Positions 47,858 to 60,706 of a DNA stretch of 64,000 nt are shown here, piece by piece. The notes under the pieces are model-generated. The model had not been told where the DNA came from and searched no databases. It worked only from the letters and a program-made list of their open reading frames with translations. The position numbers and the translations under genes were made by a program. How positions within the stretch are numbered: the first letter of the stretch is position 1; the number at the start of each line of letters is the position of its first letter. This stretch comes from Paramarasmius palmivorus (Eukaryota > Basidiomycota > Agaricomycetes > Agaricales > Marasmiaceae): contig JAYKXP010000018.1 in assembly GCA_037176845.1 (NCBI GenBank), positions 682,001 to 746,000 of the forward strand, read 5' to 3'.

Positions 47858-48373
47858 TCAAAGTCTTATTCGCTCAAATTTGTGAGAATCATCGGGCCTA
47901 GTACCGTTCCCGACATTAGATGTTCCTTTGTCATCGGTAATCGGTTGCCTACGCCGCCACTAGCACTTCAGCCAGGTAGTCTCCTCTGCTGCACTCTAGC
48001 CAGGGTGCGCGAGTGAGCCTTGGTTGTACTGCGGTGAAAGTGTCTTATGGTGAGTGGAATCATTTCCTATGCTAGGGGCCTGATCATCCTAACGGTTTGG
48101 CAGTTTTGCAAGACGGCATGCATTGCCTTGGATCTATGTCCGTCGGTGTTAATGTAGCTAATGGCTTTACGCCGTCAATATACGGGGATCTCAGTTTGTG
48201 CTTTGCTCTCGTATACTCAACGTATATTCCGTTATTCACATTCACGTTCACAGATCCTTCTAAGCGCCAGACTTTACGACTTCCCATTACAACACCCCGC
48301 CCAGAAACTTGTTCCATCCCCGCCACCATAACCAAATTTGCTGGCACTCTTGAACTTCAACCCGCATCTTCCC
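47858..48373. other. Upstream region of the accessory gene
   Basis: No supported gene. Overlapping short frames occur on both strands. It is probably the promoter and leader of the gene at 48374. Confidence 0.4.
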
Positions 48374-51300
48374 ATGGGACGAAATCGTCGAAAGTCAGAG
48401 AAGAACGAGAAACCGACCGAAAAACGGGGAAACCCAGGAATCTTCCAGGGTGGGCCTCTTCAAGTCCTCGAGAGTTGGGTACCAGAATATATCTCGTCGC
48501 TCGGTAATCGTGTACCGTTTTGGGCCAAGTTCTTCGGTAGTTGGAGGACTGAGTATACTCCTCTCGACGATGACGAAAGGCTGGAGTTTGAAGCCCTCAT
48601 AAAGCGGCTCGGTATTATGGACGCTATTGTCGATCGTGGGGGTATAGAGCGAATAGGTAAGTGTCCTGGACGTTTTACTTTTTGTATTTCTTTTTACTGA
48701 AAAACTTTGACCTCAGATACAGACCAGCCTGAAGCATCCACGTCAACAGACGCCAATGCTACCGGTATCTCTGGCAGCGCAGGGCAAAGCTCTGATGACA
48801 TCTCCCCTGGTAAGTGCCATATCTATGCAGCCCTGGAAGTTACTCATTAGTCTATCGGTAGAAGGTTTGAATAAGGCCTCTCTCGAAGAGGCCAATGCTC
48901 CTCAAAAAGCGAACGAACCAACACCATCGAGCCCTGCCACCCAGGCAGCCCAACCGGTGGCTGAAGATGCACCGGTAGCTGAAGATGCACCGGTGGCTGG
49001 AGATGCACCGGTGGCTGAAGATGCGCCGATGGCCGAAAGTATATCTGGTGAACATAACAAGGGTAAATTTTCGTGGTCTTCAATCTAAATTCAACGTAAC
49101 TCACGAAATAATCTAAGGCAACGTACCTAGCGATGAACGCTCTTCTCAGCCATCCACTCAAGCGGAAGAATCTTCCATCGAGGCACCATCTAACGTTTCG
49201 GCCAACAAAACGTCACCAGCTACCGAAGCAGGAACATCCGATGCTATTGTCGAGAAGCCAGCTGAGGCTGCTTCGTCTCATAATCCCTTACCTGGTTCTG
49301 CTGATGAGGTACCATCCGATCCCAACGTAACCAAACCGACTTCCTCATCGCCGAGCTCCTCTAAGAAGTCAAAGTCAAAGCCCCAGACCAAGGCGAAACC
49401 CCAGACCAAGGCGAAGACCAAGGCAAATGGGAAGAAGAAGCAAAAGACGAAGCAGAATGATCGAAGTGAAGAGGATAATATCCTCATTGCCCGGGGTGCC
49501 AGTGACGATGTAAGTGTAACTTTCTCATGAATGTTTCTTATACTTACTTGCATTCTCTGTAGCGTCTCAAGGCCTGGTTTTCTACTCGTTCCACCAAAGA
49601 GAAGGCCGCGAAGGCGGAGATGTGGGGTGGGTTCATAAAGCATTTCAACCGAGATCTCGGCCCTGCACCACGACATGTACCTGACCACAAGATCTATCAA
49701 GGCCAAGACGAATTCAAAGACAAGATCAAAGAGAAGATTACCGAAGAGTTTGGAAAGGATGACGATGAAGATTTTCGTCTAGCCCATTCCATCGACGTGG
49801 CAAAGGATTTGTTCAATGACGAGGACAATGAGACAAAACAGAGAGTTCACGAGAAGGCGGAGCAAGTATACCAGGCTAGGCGTGAGGCCTATGAAAAGCT
49901 ACTTGCTGGTGAAGGGCTCACGTCTCCAGAAGACGTTCCCTTGTTCGTACTTCTTTATATCCCATTTGGTTGTACTAACTCATATTTTATCAGGCTTCGG
50001 GAGCAAATGCCGTACAAAGTACAGCCGCTCATTAATGCTTTGAGTAAAAGCACGGATACCTTTATATCAGTAACCGTTATTGGCTACAATAAGAATGGCA
50101 ACGAGGACAAGGCATTCCTCTGCAAGTACGTATAGTCTTTATAGTGTATCCTTGACCCAGGCTGATTTGCTGCTATTTAGCATGCTCGCAGGTACAACAC
50201 CTGGGGAGAACCCAATGAAGTTCGACGAATGGGATCCCGTTGGATTCAAGATGCTTCACGTTCGTTCGTTCGCAGAGTTCGTCAAGTCATGCTCTCGGAT
50301 GGAAAAAGGTACGTTATATAGCTTTCCTTTTTTTAGATATGTTTCTCATCTCTGGCTGAACAGGTTATCCCGCATCTCCTCCTGTGTATTCTCCAGATCT
50401 CATCGCCAAGTATGAGGAGGAGGAGGAGGAGAAAGCGCCCGATGAGATAAGCAATCCCACGGTCAACTCTGAGCCCGACGTGGCAAGTGCTTCAGCTTCT
50501 ATCTCAGCACTCCCATCTTCTGCCCTTAAAGTCACTGCAATGGCCTCTTCCTCCACTCAGCATCGAAAGCGACCTCGTAACTCTGGTGAAGACGATGAAA
50601 CTCCCCACTCCTCGACACCAGAACTCTCATCTGACGACGACGACAACGATAACCATGGCTATGATGCCCCAGATATTGGAGAATGCGGTATCAAGCTACT
50701 CCCTGGTCGACGTATGGGGAAGCTTCTCGCCGCTGAGCTTCGTGGTGCATCGAGGAAGGAAAGGACCCAGAGAATGCTACTCTACTCGAAGTATACCCAG
50801 AAGGAGCTGGACAAGGAGGAGGCTGCAGCGAAGCAGCGCCTGATTGCTCTCCTCGAGGAGGAGAATGACACTAGGGAAGAGAGTGGGGATGATGAGGAGA
50901 CATTGGCGTCTCAGGCAAAGGGCAAGGCTAAGGCGGGGGCTAAGAGGAAAAGGAAAGGAAAGGCAAAGCAGGTCGAGATAGATACAGAGATGGATGCAGA
51001 GGAGTCAGAGATGGCGAGTCAGAAGGAAAGTACCAGGCCCAAACCCAAGCGTCCACGTATCGAAGCCTGTGGTCCAGCAGCCACAACTCCCACCAGCTCT
51101 CCTTCCCTTCTCCCTCCATCTCAACCACCGCAGCTCACGCAAACAGTCGTCCCTGACACGGACGTTGGAGCTCGTGTGACTGCCTCAGCGATGGGTTTTG
51201 CACAAGCTAGCGCAACAGCACTTATCAGCCAAACTGGCGATTCTGATGTCGTTGCTACTGCCCAGAGCTCTGGTGGAGCGACTTCTTGTGTTCGTGCATC

Positions 51301-52138
51301 AGCTCGTGGTGCTGGCCAACGTTCCGATAGCATAACATCGTCAACCGTCAATATCGACACCCACAGTGCCACGCCAAGTCCTGCAAAGGCTAAGCCCTCT
51401 GCTCCCTCAACACCGGTGAAGACCAGGTCAACGACACCCATGCCATATGTTCGAACGCCATTGACAAACGCAACGACTCCTCCTTCGTCACGTCCGCCAA
51501 CCTCTTCATCGCGTCCACCAACCTCTTCGTCACGTCCGCCAACCTCTTCAAGGTCTCTTCGAAGTTCACTCTCCGCTAAACCAAGCTCTTCCGCTACTTC
51601 AAATGAGCTTCCATCATGGGTTCAAGGGATGAAGGAGTTCCTGTTAGCCGATGTCATTGGCTCCGGATGGGTCCAGGCTGTGCAGCTATGGGAAGACTTG
51701 GAAAGGTCCTACGATTTCACCACCCCTACTCAAAAAACGCTACCCACGAAGAACCGCCCAGACGCAGTCCTCTTTTGGTCGAAGCGAGCTCGAAAGTGCG
51801 CAGCACCTCCTGACACAAAGGATGCCCAGGTCTTTGGTGATTCTGTGGTCGAATGGTGGAACACCATGATGCCTTGCTGGCGTACCAAAGACGACAAGGG
51901 CAATTGGGCAGCAACTGGCGAAGGTGATTGGGGTGGCCTTCGTTGTCCTGGCCTGAACGGTCTCCTGAGCATCATGGCTTGTCTCAAGTGGTGGCTCATC
52001 AGCGAGTGCGGTGGTTCGTTGGGCTCATTGGACAATGCCAGTTCTCAGTGGCAGGCTCTCTTCAATGATGTCTGCTGGGTGTTGAAGCAGTTGAGGTTGG
52101 AGGAGGAAGTCCCAGCACGTAAGAAAGCCCGCCTCTAG
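48374..52138 (+). CDS. Large Ser-rich KDZ accessory protein (element B)
   Basis: Multi-exon gene starting MGRNRRKSEKN. The middle contains PVAEDA repeats (about 48950-49030), a Lys/Gln-rich stretch (KPQTKAKPQTKAK), a charged domain, then the segment matching the middle of the other two copies (YKVQPLINALSKS, GENPMKFDEWD). The large last exon (about 50365-52138) has acidic, Ser-rich and basic parts, three SSRPPT repeats, and the C-terminal block (MPCWRTKDDKG, LNGLLSIMACLKWW). It is the most divergent of the three paralogues, with lower identity but the same order of parts. Function unknown. Confidence 0.72.
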
Positions 52139-52279
52139 TAGCCTTCTTTTCATCTTCGTATACCTTGGGTTTGCAGCATTTCTTGATGTATTAGACACGT
52201 CGGATCTAGTGTGTATATAGTGCTTTGTATCAATATTAACAATAGTTGATAATATATCTCAGCTTTATCTAAAGCCCTG

Positions 52280-52479
52280 CAAACTTTGTCAGTCTTTGTA
52301 AAAGTTATCCTGAGCTAAAACAACATTTGTGAAACTTACATTTAACACTTTCAAGCGTCCACTTTAGCAAATGTTGACTATTTATCAGCCACCTTTGCTA
52401 AAGTCGTTATCACAAAATATTGCAAAAGTCGTTGTGATAACTGCCACATATATTTGTAAAAGTATGCGTACCTCTGGTG
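52280..52479 (-). repeat. Right terminal inverted repeat of element B
   Basis: Reverse complement of the left repeat. It ends GTACCTCTGGTG. Its TTTGCAAAAGTCGTTGTGATAACTG stretch (in parts) is shared with the palindromic element. Confidence 0.88.
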
Positions 52480-52512
52480 CATGTCTTTCGTACTCATCGT
52501 TGGCTTAGTGCC

Positions 52513-52897
52513 ATGGCTCTCGTCAATTCCGCCAACATCATCACATATTATGTACGTCCCGCTCTTATCATGCTGAAAATACTAGCCATTACCACTGTTC
52601 TATCTAGACTCTGGAGGTACGTCTAGGACTTAAAATTCAAGGGCTGGCAAGTAATTGTTGGCTACTCACTTAGGGCTGTATGAGAGGTGGCCTGGCTGCA
52701 TTTTCGAGTTGGTAAGTTGAATGTGATTCCGAATAGATCTTTTGCTTTATTTTGTTATTTTCAGCGTTTCAGTGGCCATGGTTTCCCGGCTTATGTTGAA
52801 TCTTCATGAAGTAATGGACACTGGAATCTATCTTAGTCGTTCTGCTGACAGCCAAGTTGAAGAAGATGTCACACAGATTGTATTCCCGCTACGTTAG
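52513..52897 (+). pseudogene. 3' end of a fungal multi-pass membrane protein gene
   Basis: Four small exons with GT-AG introns encode about 73 residues: MALVNSANIITYY, TLE, GCMRGGLAAFSSC, and VSVAMVSRLMLNLHE to a stop at 52895-52897. The sequence pattern NSANIITYY ... RGGL ... SV.MVSRLMLNLH is that of the last transmembrane helix region of the DUF6533/DUF6534-type membrane proteins common in mushrooms. Only the C-terminus is present and element B ends 34 bases upstream, so the upstream part was lost or moved. Confidence 0.7.
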
Positions 52898-53032
52898 TAG
52901 AGGGTTATGGGGTGCAAACTCAAGACGACCTTTTACGTAATCTTATGTCAGCATTGGTCAGCATTTGTAAGCCTTCGCCGAGTCACTTTCTGAGAATTCT
53001 CTCTCTCTCTCGCATCCACTCTTCATCCAGCT

Positions 53033-56000
53033 ATGCCACTCGTCACATTGTCCTCGTCTGCAGCAAACACTGTCTTCGACCGCCAGTGTATGCGGTCCAC
53101 AATATCCAAGTCGTTCGTATTGTCACACAAACTCGTCAACGTCGGGACTTGGGCCAGATCAACGCTTACTATCGCTGGTCCTGCTCGTGCTTGGACGACT
53201 GCTTTCGACTTCGTTGTCTCTTCAAGCTTACCTGATGGAACGGATCTTGTTTTAGGCGCAGACTTTCAACAGCGATGTGAACAGTCCGGGTGGCATGATG
53301 TACTGCAGCTCTATTCCCGTACGTTTCTTCCTACTTGGAATATACGCTTCTGTAACCACCAAGCCGAAATAGCTGCTCCCCCTTCGACATTGCACAACTC
53401 CGTGCCCCTGTGTTCCACCTCCCGCCGTGAGTGAAGGTGGTCCTTTATTGCGTCATGAATACTGACAACGCCCAGATGATCCTCCAGCTACTGTCTTCCT
53501 GCCCGGCAGGTACGCCTTTCCTGCCCGTGAGTACTCCATATCATCGCCACGCTGCTGCTCAGTAACATTTGTAGGCCCTACGGATACTAGTTCGACAATT
53601 TCGCCCTCCGGAGACGTTTCCGGTGTGGTGGCAACCCCTAGTTATTCTACCTCGCCGTCCGGAGACGTTTCCGGCACGGTGGCAACCCTTAGTTACCGTT
53701 CATCGGTTTCATATACTGAGCCTCCTTCATCGCCGATACCAGGTCCTTCATCTTTAACGGCCAATAGCCTTTGTGTCGATGTTATCCCGTCTAGTGAATC
53801 AATCTTAGAATCAATTCTGAAAGGGCAGGCCCGCAGTGGTGTCCGTTGCTCAGTTTTTCTATCCGACGTTTCACCCCTCATGCGACTCGCTGCCCTTCAC
53901 GGAGTACCTGTTTCCGGCTTTGGAGATTCCCATCGGGTAATGCTTGGTATACTCCACCATCTATTCACAGGAATGTGTACTGCAAGTAAGAATCTGAAAG
54001 AAGGCTGTCGTCTAACAGGGCGAGACTTTTCAGACAAGTCTAGTCAGTCCTTAGCTGCCGTTAACGCCATTGCATCGCGCGAGCTCGAGTATTCATTGAA
54101 GGTGGCCAAGGCTGTCGGTATCCAAGTTGATGGTGTTCGGGTGAAGAACCAAGGCCGGCGCTATGTAATACGTCGACTGCGCGAGTTTTCTCTATCCCTT
54201 GTCAACTCTGGCAACGATACTAGTCGTGTATCTTGTACCCTGGGCACCATGTTTTTCAATTTCGATAGGTTGACTGTCCCTGTCTTGGCAGCCCTTGCTG
54301 AGAGTCACAATATCAAAGTTTCTCGGTACACGGGAACGGCCCCGCAGTTAAGGCAAGAGATATTGGCGCATGTCGTGCAAGGATCCTGTTTTGATGACGC
54401 TGAAGCCAGTGGTTGCTGTACAATGAAGAAGGTCTACTCTGACGAACCACACTCCGAAGCTATGCGAGTCGAGATACTGAGGGACATCAACGAGCGGTTA
54501 CCTCCCATGCTTATCAGGCGTGCCTTAAAGATTCTGAATGTCAAAGAAGAATATACGCTCGCTACAGCGAAAGATACCCTATCAAAACATATAGAACACA
54601 TGGTTTCAGGTGGTTCAACTCGTGTTATCCCCGCCTCGCAACCAGAATCAGCGTCTCCACCCACTGTTCCCAAAAGTGAATGGCCACCACGACTCAGTCA
54701 CGAATTCAAAATGTCACTTGTGGACCAATTCAAAAAAGCCACCTCCTCTGATTCTTTGAGGCAGTTTACATGTTCTGTCTGTAGTGAACGTGTCAATTCC
54801 AAAGAGCAGGTGATCTTAGATGTAGAGTCTATTAATCTGGATTTGCTTAAGCGTCCTGATAGACGACCTAAATCCAATGATGACCCGAATATTGTCGTTG
54901 ATCCTTTTTGGCTGTCATCTCACAACGAGAACGTATACGAAGACTTGGAGAACAATAAATTGCGAGATGTTGTACTGGACGAGTGCGGTATCGTTATGAA
55001 TGGGCACGACGTACGTCTTTTGGCCTGTGCAACTTGCAGTCGGCATTTAAAACAGGGGAAGGTCCCTCCATTGTCCCTTGCGAACCACATGCTCCTAGGT
55101 GACGTACCCGACGAGCTGCGGGATTTGACAGTTGTTGAAGAGGCAATGATAGCACGCGTGAGAGCCAAAGTCTGGATCATCCAGTTCAAAGAGGACCGTT
55201 TAACGGATGAAAAAGATGATAAGAGAGACGCTGTTCGGGATACTGGTGGCGTACAAGGTAACTTGGACAAACTCCGCTCGAAGCGCCAAAAAGGCTTTAA
55301 AGGACACATTATGGTCTACCCACAAGACCCTGGAAAAGTCGCAACAATATTGCCGCCTTCCGTCGAAGAATTGACATCCCCGATCTGTGTACTCTTCATA
55401 GGCTCAAAAAAACCCAGCGAGGAGTGGCTAAAAACGAAGGCAAAGCCATTGTACGTACGTGCGCACAAAGTGCGAGCTGCTCTTGTTTGGCTCAAACACA
55501 ACAACCCGATGTATAGCTCTATTACCATTGACTACGAATCCATATCTTCTTGGCCTGAAGAATTCATACTACCGGTTCACATTGAAGTCACTGCACCGAA
55601 CCCTGACCTTGATGTACTGACGTCCCGCTATGATATGTACGATATTCCCCCTCCCGATGAAATCGTCGATGAGCCAGACCTTGTAGACAATTTACCGTAC
55701 CCTTTCCAGAGTATAGTGATTACAGACGTGGATATGAATGCCTCAGCGTACGACATGAAAGCCGCTGCCATTAAACACGTTCTTGAAAAAGGCATGGCAT
55801 ACTACGAACATGTTCACGGACCGCAACCTGTAAACGAATTCTATAATCCCGAACTATTTCCCATGATGTATCCGACACTTTTTCCTTATGGCATCGGGGG
55901 ATTTGAAAACGTTAAACGGTCTGTTCGTATCTCTCTAGAGAGGCAGGTCAAGCATATGTTTCGATTGCGGGATCGTCGATTTCAAGAACATTATTCATTC

Positions 56001-59000
56001 CTCTTCACAGCCTTTAACATGTTGCAGCGCAGAGAAATCCTCCGACGTACTTCATACAAAGTAAAGCAGTCCGGTTTCGCTACCTTTGCGCGAAGGGCCT
56101 CTGCGATCACCGTTGAAACAGTAACGGCAGTCACTAATAAATTAGCCGTGAACTCTTCCACCGTTGGTTTCTCTCAAGAAGAACAAGAAGTTGTGAATTT
56201 GATGCGAGAAATTAACACTGTTACATGCAGCGTTCCAGGTTCTTCAGCCTCCAAAGCTATGATGAGGCGGGAGATTCGCGGCCTCCAGATTGTCCATGGA
56301 CTACCCACTTTCTATATCACAGTTAACCCTGCTGACACCTTCAACCCTGTTGTTCGTTTCCTAGCAGGGCAGGATTTCGATGTGGACAACTTTCTTTCCG
56401 ATAATGGACCAAACTACAGCCGTGATTGTGCCCTGATTGCAAAGAATGCTTATGTTGGGGCGACATTTTTTGACTTATATATGCGCAACTTTATTAGGTT
56501 TTTGCTCGGGTATGATATGGAAGAAAGGCAGGGTAGGGATGGGTTATTCGGTGTTGTGAAATCCTTCTACGGTACGGTGGAAAACCAGGGAAGGGGAAGT
56601 TTGCATTGCCATATGCTGGTTTGGTGCGAAGGTGCATTCAATACGAACGAAATCCGGGAACGGGTTGTCCAGCTCCAGGACCAAGAGTTTAGAGACCAAC
56701 TTATCCAGTTCTTAGATGAGGCCATTAGTACGTCACTCCCGGAGAAGCCTCCTACCTCAATCGAAGTACCGTCTGACGTTTTCAGTCCCGTAAGTGTGCG
56801 AGGAGTTCCAAAAAGCATGAATAACCTTGGTGTTGAGGATGCAGAGAAAAAAGACTTCTTCAACCTAGTTAAGAATTGCCAAACCCATGTTCACAAAGCT
56901 ACATGCTACAAATACTGGAAAAAGGGAAGCGGGAAACCGAAGGTGTGCCGATTCGAACTCGCTGAATTTCAGAAGATAGTCCCTGCTTCAACTGTCAATG
57001 ATGAGACGGGAGAACTCACCCTGAGACACGTTGACCCGCTAATCAACAACTACAACCCGTATGTTATACGAGCCATGAGATGTAATATGGACATCAAATT
57101 TGTGGGTTCTGGAGGGGCCTCCAAAGCTCTGACGCATTATGTGACTGACTACATTACAAAGTCGCAGTTAAAGGCACACGTTGCATATGGTACTATGGAG
57201 ACTGCTATGAAACGCGTCCAAGAGAAACTTGGAGAACAGGACAACACTGCTGCTGTAGGCAAAGCCCTTTTGCAAAAATGTTCTTTCGCCCTCATTGCAC
57301 GACAAGAGTTGTCTGGACAGCAGGTCATGTCATACTTGATGGGCTACGGCGATCACTATACAAGTCATGAGTATCGCAACTTTTACTGGAGAGGGATCGA
57401 AACATACGTGAATGGCATTGACCCGTCGCCTGAATGCTATACTGTCTCTCGGCCCTCGCAAACTTTCTCGCCGACTGAGGTGGACCCTAGCGCTTCATCG
57501 ACCCAAGATGTTCAAGTTCAAGAAAGTCCTGCCCCCTTGCACGTGCCACCTGCCGATGTTGATGTATCTGTCCGGCTCAACGACGATGGAACCATATCCA
57601 AGCGTGGCTCCATTCTTGATGATTACCTCTGGAGAGATCATGCACTGAATCACCTGGCCCTTTGGGATATGTTGTCGTCTTTCGAGAAGATCCGTCTGCC
57701 CAGATCATTGCAGCCTAAAAGTAAAGTGCCTGAAGAGCCAGACGAGGATTGTGACGATGCATTAAATCAACATGACGACAACAGTGAGGATGAGGACGAA
57801 GAGCCAGAACCTGATTTATCTGATATTCTTTCCGACGCAGGAAGATCGCGCGCAAAGTACCGATTCCTAATGTCCCATCCTTGGCTTCCAGGGAAACATG
57901 CCGACGTTGAGACACATTGTATGCTACTTCGCCATCCTAAACGAAGATTTGTTCCTGTTCCAATGGGAGACAGTCTTCCACGACGAGACAGGGAAGAGGT
58001 TTATCCTCGTTATTGCCGGTTAATGTTGATATTTTTAAAGCCATGGCGAACACCGTCGGATCTGCGACAAATCGGCCAGTCTTGGGTTGAAGCATTTGAC
58101 GAGTTTGTACAAACCTGTTCAAAAGACCATATCTCATTGATGAACAACATGCAACTCCAACATGAATGTAAAGACAGCCGGGATGATCACTTTGCAGAAC
58201 GCCAGCAGGGCCGAAGATATCGATCTCGCACTACCTTAGGCTCGAACAATGTGTTGGATGATGATGAATGCTACGATGCCGAACAGCTTGCTGACCATCT
58301 TGAATCAGTGCAGAAAGCAAGGAGTGTAAAGGATGCTGTACTTACGGCTGGTGTAGAATGTTGTGTGAGGCTTTTGGGGAATGCTGGGTTCATCGATAAG
58401 GTGGAAGAGAAGGAGGTACGCGTTCCCGACGTTGATGATTCATCCAGTTTAGCCGCTTTCCACCAATACGTCACAGCTGTTGATGAAGAGCGAGAAGCAG
58501 AGTGGACGTTGCATTATGACACGTGCCGGAAATTGTGGAGGCGAAATGCCTCAGCGAAGCCTGTTGTAGGCCCTGGTACTGACAATATGGATGTGGATGA
58601 TGAGTACATTGGAGGTGTAGCTAATGGTTTAGATTCTGACGTTCTCCGCAACATCGATGACCCAGAAGTCTACGTGTCCGGCATACGCCAAGATGTTCCG
58701 GCACCGCCCGCGACCGCGAAGGTTTCGATCAATGATTTTCTTGAGAACTACAGTCCGAAGTTGAATCGTGAGCAAAAACGTGCCTTTAAAATAATTGCTG
58801 AACACAGTTTGAAACAACGCCCAAGTCCCTTGCGGATGTATCTAGGAGGACCTGGAGGTACAGGTAAATCCCATGTCATTCATGCCGTGCGTGCTTTCTT
58901 TGAGGCTCAAAATCAGGGTCGAAGGTTCAGACTTTCATCATACACAGGTGTGGCAGCGAAAAATATATGTGGTATGACCTTGCATTCATGCTTATGTATG

Positions 59001-60641
59001 AGCCAGAACACCAAAGAATCATTGAATAGCTCCTCGGACCTTGTCGCAATGTGGGAAGGAGTTGACTATTTGTTCATCGACGAAGTTTCAATGATAGGGT
59101 GTCACTTTATGCTTTCTATCAGTAAAGCTCTCGCAAAGGCCAAGTCAAACACTCTACCGTTTGGTGGTATCAATGTAATTTTTGCTGGTGATTTTGCTCA
59201 GCTTCCTCCCGTGTTAGACACCAGGTTGTATGGAAAAATCAAGAGCGAACGCGTGGCAACAACAAGTGGTCAGGAAGCTGTCTACGGAAAACTTCTCTGG
59301 ATGTCTGTGGACACCGTTGTCGTGCTAACCAAGCAAATGCGACAAGCAGGTTCTCAAAACACGGAATTTGTACACCTACTGTCACGCTTGCGTGTAGGAA
59401 AGTGCACCGAAGATGATTATAACGTCTTGCAGGACAGGTTAATGGCTAGAGTCCAACCAGACCCAAATGGTGGCTCCTGGAAAACTGCACCGATTATCGT
59501 TTCGAGCAACCGAATGAAGGACGAGCTAAACGAACACTTAGCTCGCTCGTTTGCGAGAAAAACTGGCCAAAAACTTCATTGGTATTACGCAACCGACAGC
59601 CATGGACGTGTTGAAGTCACCGATTCAAGAGTGTTAGATCGACTTGCGAACTTGGACAGTGGGAAAACTGCGCAACGTTTGTACAGGATACCCCTTGTGA
59701 TAGGAATGCCCGTCATCATTGGGCATAACTTCGACATCCAAAGAGGTGTCGTAAACGGCTGCACAGGAACATTGCGACACGTTCGATATCGCTATGACGG
59801 TTTGGGCCGACGGCACGCTACTTCATGCATCGTAGACGCTCCATCTACGCTGGAATCTGAATCTGAACCTCTACCACATCTTCCTCGGGGTCAAGTTGTT
59901 ACACTCGAGACGCGGGTTTCCATCAAGATCATCCATCCGGACACGGGCAAACGAGCAACCTTTTCTCGCCTTCAAGTTCCAATACTACCCGGATTTGTGA
60001 TCACGGCACATAAGTCTCAAGGGCAAACATTGACCCATGCGATCGTCGATTTGGCGGACTGCCGGGGCACTGAAGAGCCATACGTGATGCTGTCCCGCGT
60101 CACGTCAATCGAAGGTCTAATCATTTTGCGACCTTTCCCCAGAAGCAAAATTACCTCACGGCCGTCGGAGGATGCTCGGGCAGAGGCGGCTAGGATCAAC
60201 TACTTGAGACTCAAAACGTTGCTCTCTTATGGTGATACCGAAGAACAGCAAGCTGCACGCCTAGAGCTTGGACGACTGCATCTTGACCGCGAAAGCTTGA
60301 GCACTATATCTGTCAATCCCCATGACGATGGCAATCGAACCCCCCTCAAGTCAGTAATCGACGTTCTGCAGAGGGAGACTGAACACATAGCCCAGGCGTT
60401 TGATCGCGAGGTGAGTTAGACGTTTAGGCCCTTGTTTGAGACTGACATGCTCCTATAGGAATCTCCTACACGTAAGAGGCCCCTAGAAAGCAATGGGAAT
60501 GAACCTGCCTCAAAGGTCTGTGTCCCCTTCGCACGCATTGGCAATCCCTTATATTGCTTTCAGAGGATTCGCTATTCTCGAGTACAACTAGTCCCCCGAT
60601 CACTTTCTTCCTCTTGTTCTGATCCCCAATCTATCACTTAG
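53033..60641 (+). CDS. Helitron Rep-helicase protein
   Basis: Rolling-circle transposase. Short 5' exons (from ATG 53033) encode a segment with DLVLGADF, weakly like a retropepsin fold. A Ser/Thr-rich linker contains two SPSGDVSG repeats, followed by the 2260-codon main exon (to 60413). In its numbering from 53625: Rep with GRGSLHCHMLVW (HUH-type, about 988) and YVTDYITK (two-tyrosine motif, about 1170); then PIF1-like helicase with Walker A GGPGGTGKSH (about 1740), Walker B FIDEVSM (about 1818), GDFAQLPPV, and AHKSQGQTL (about 2128). Two short exons after 60465 add a basic tail to TAG 60639-60641. No internal stop, so it may be active. Confidence 0.92.
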
Positions 60642-60706
60642 TCAGTGTTTGCTTCTCATCCTCAGATTGCATCGCTCACCGTTGTTTAGATTTCTCGCGA
60701 CTCTCC

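Larger units (their letters stand above)
38866..52479. mobile_element. Element B: KDZ transposon carrying TET/JBP, 13.6 kb
   Basis: Long inverted repeats bound it (about 38866-39060 and 52280-52479), with ends CAGCTGATG and CTCTGGTG as in the palindrome. Inside are a KDZ transposase (leftward), a TET/JBP dioxygenase (leftward), a degenerate stretch, a small gene (rightward) and the accessory gene (rightward). Order and orientation of transposase and accessory gene match element A. The adjoining 7-mers (TCTGTCA, CATGTCT) are not a duplication, so the flanks have probably been rearranged. Confidence 0.82.
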
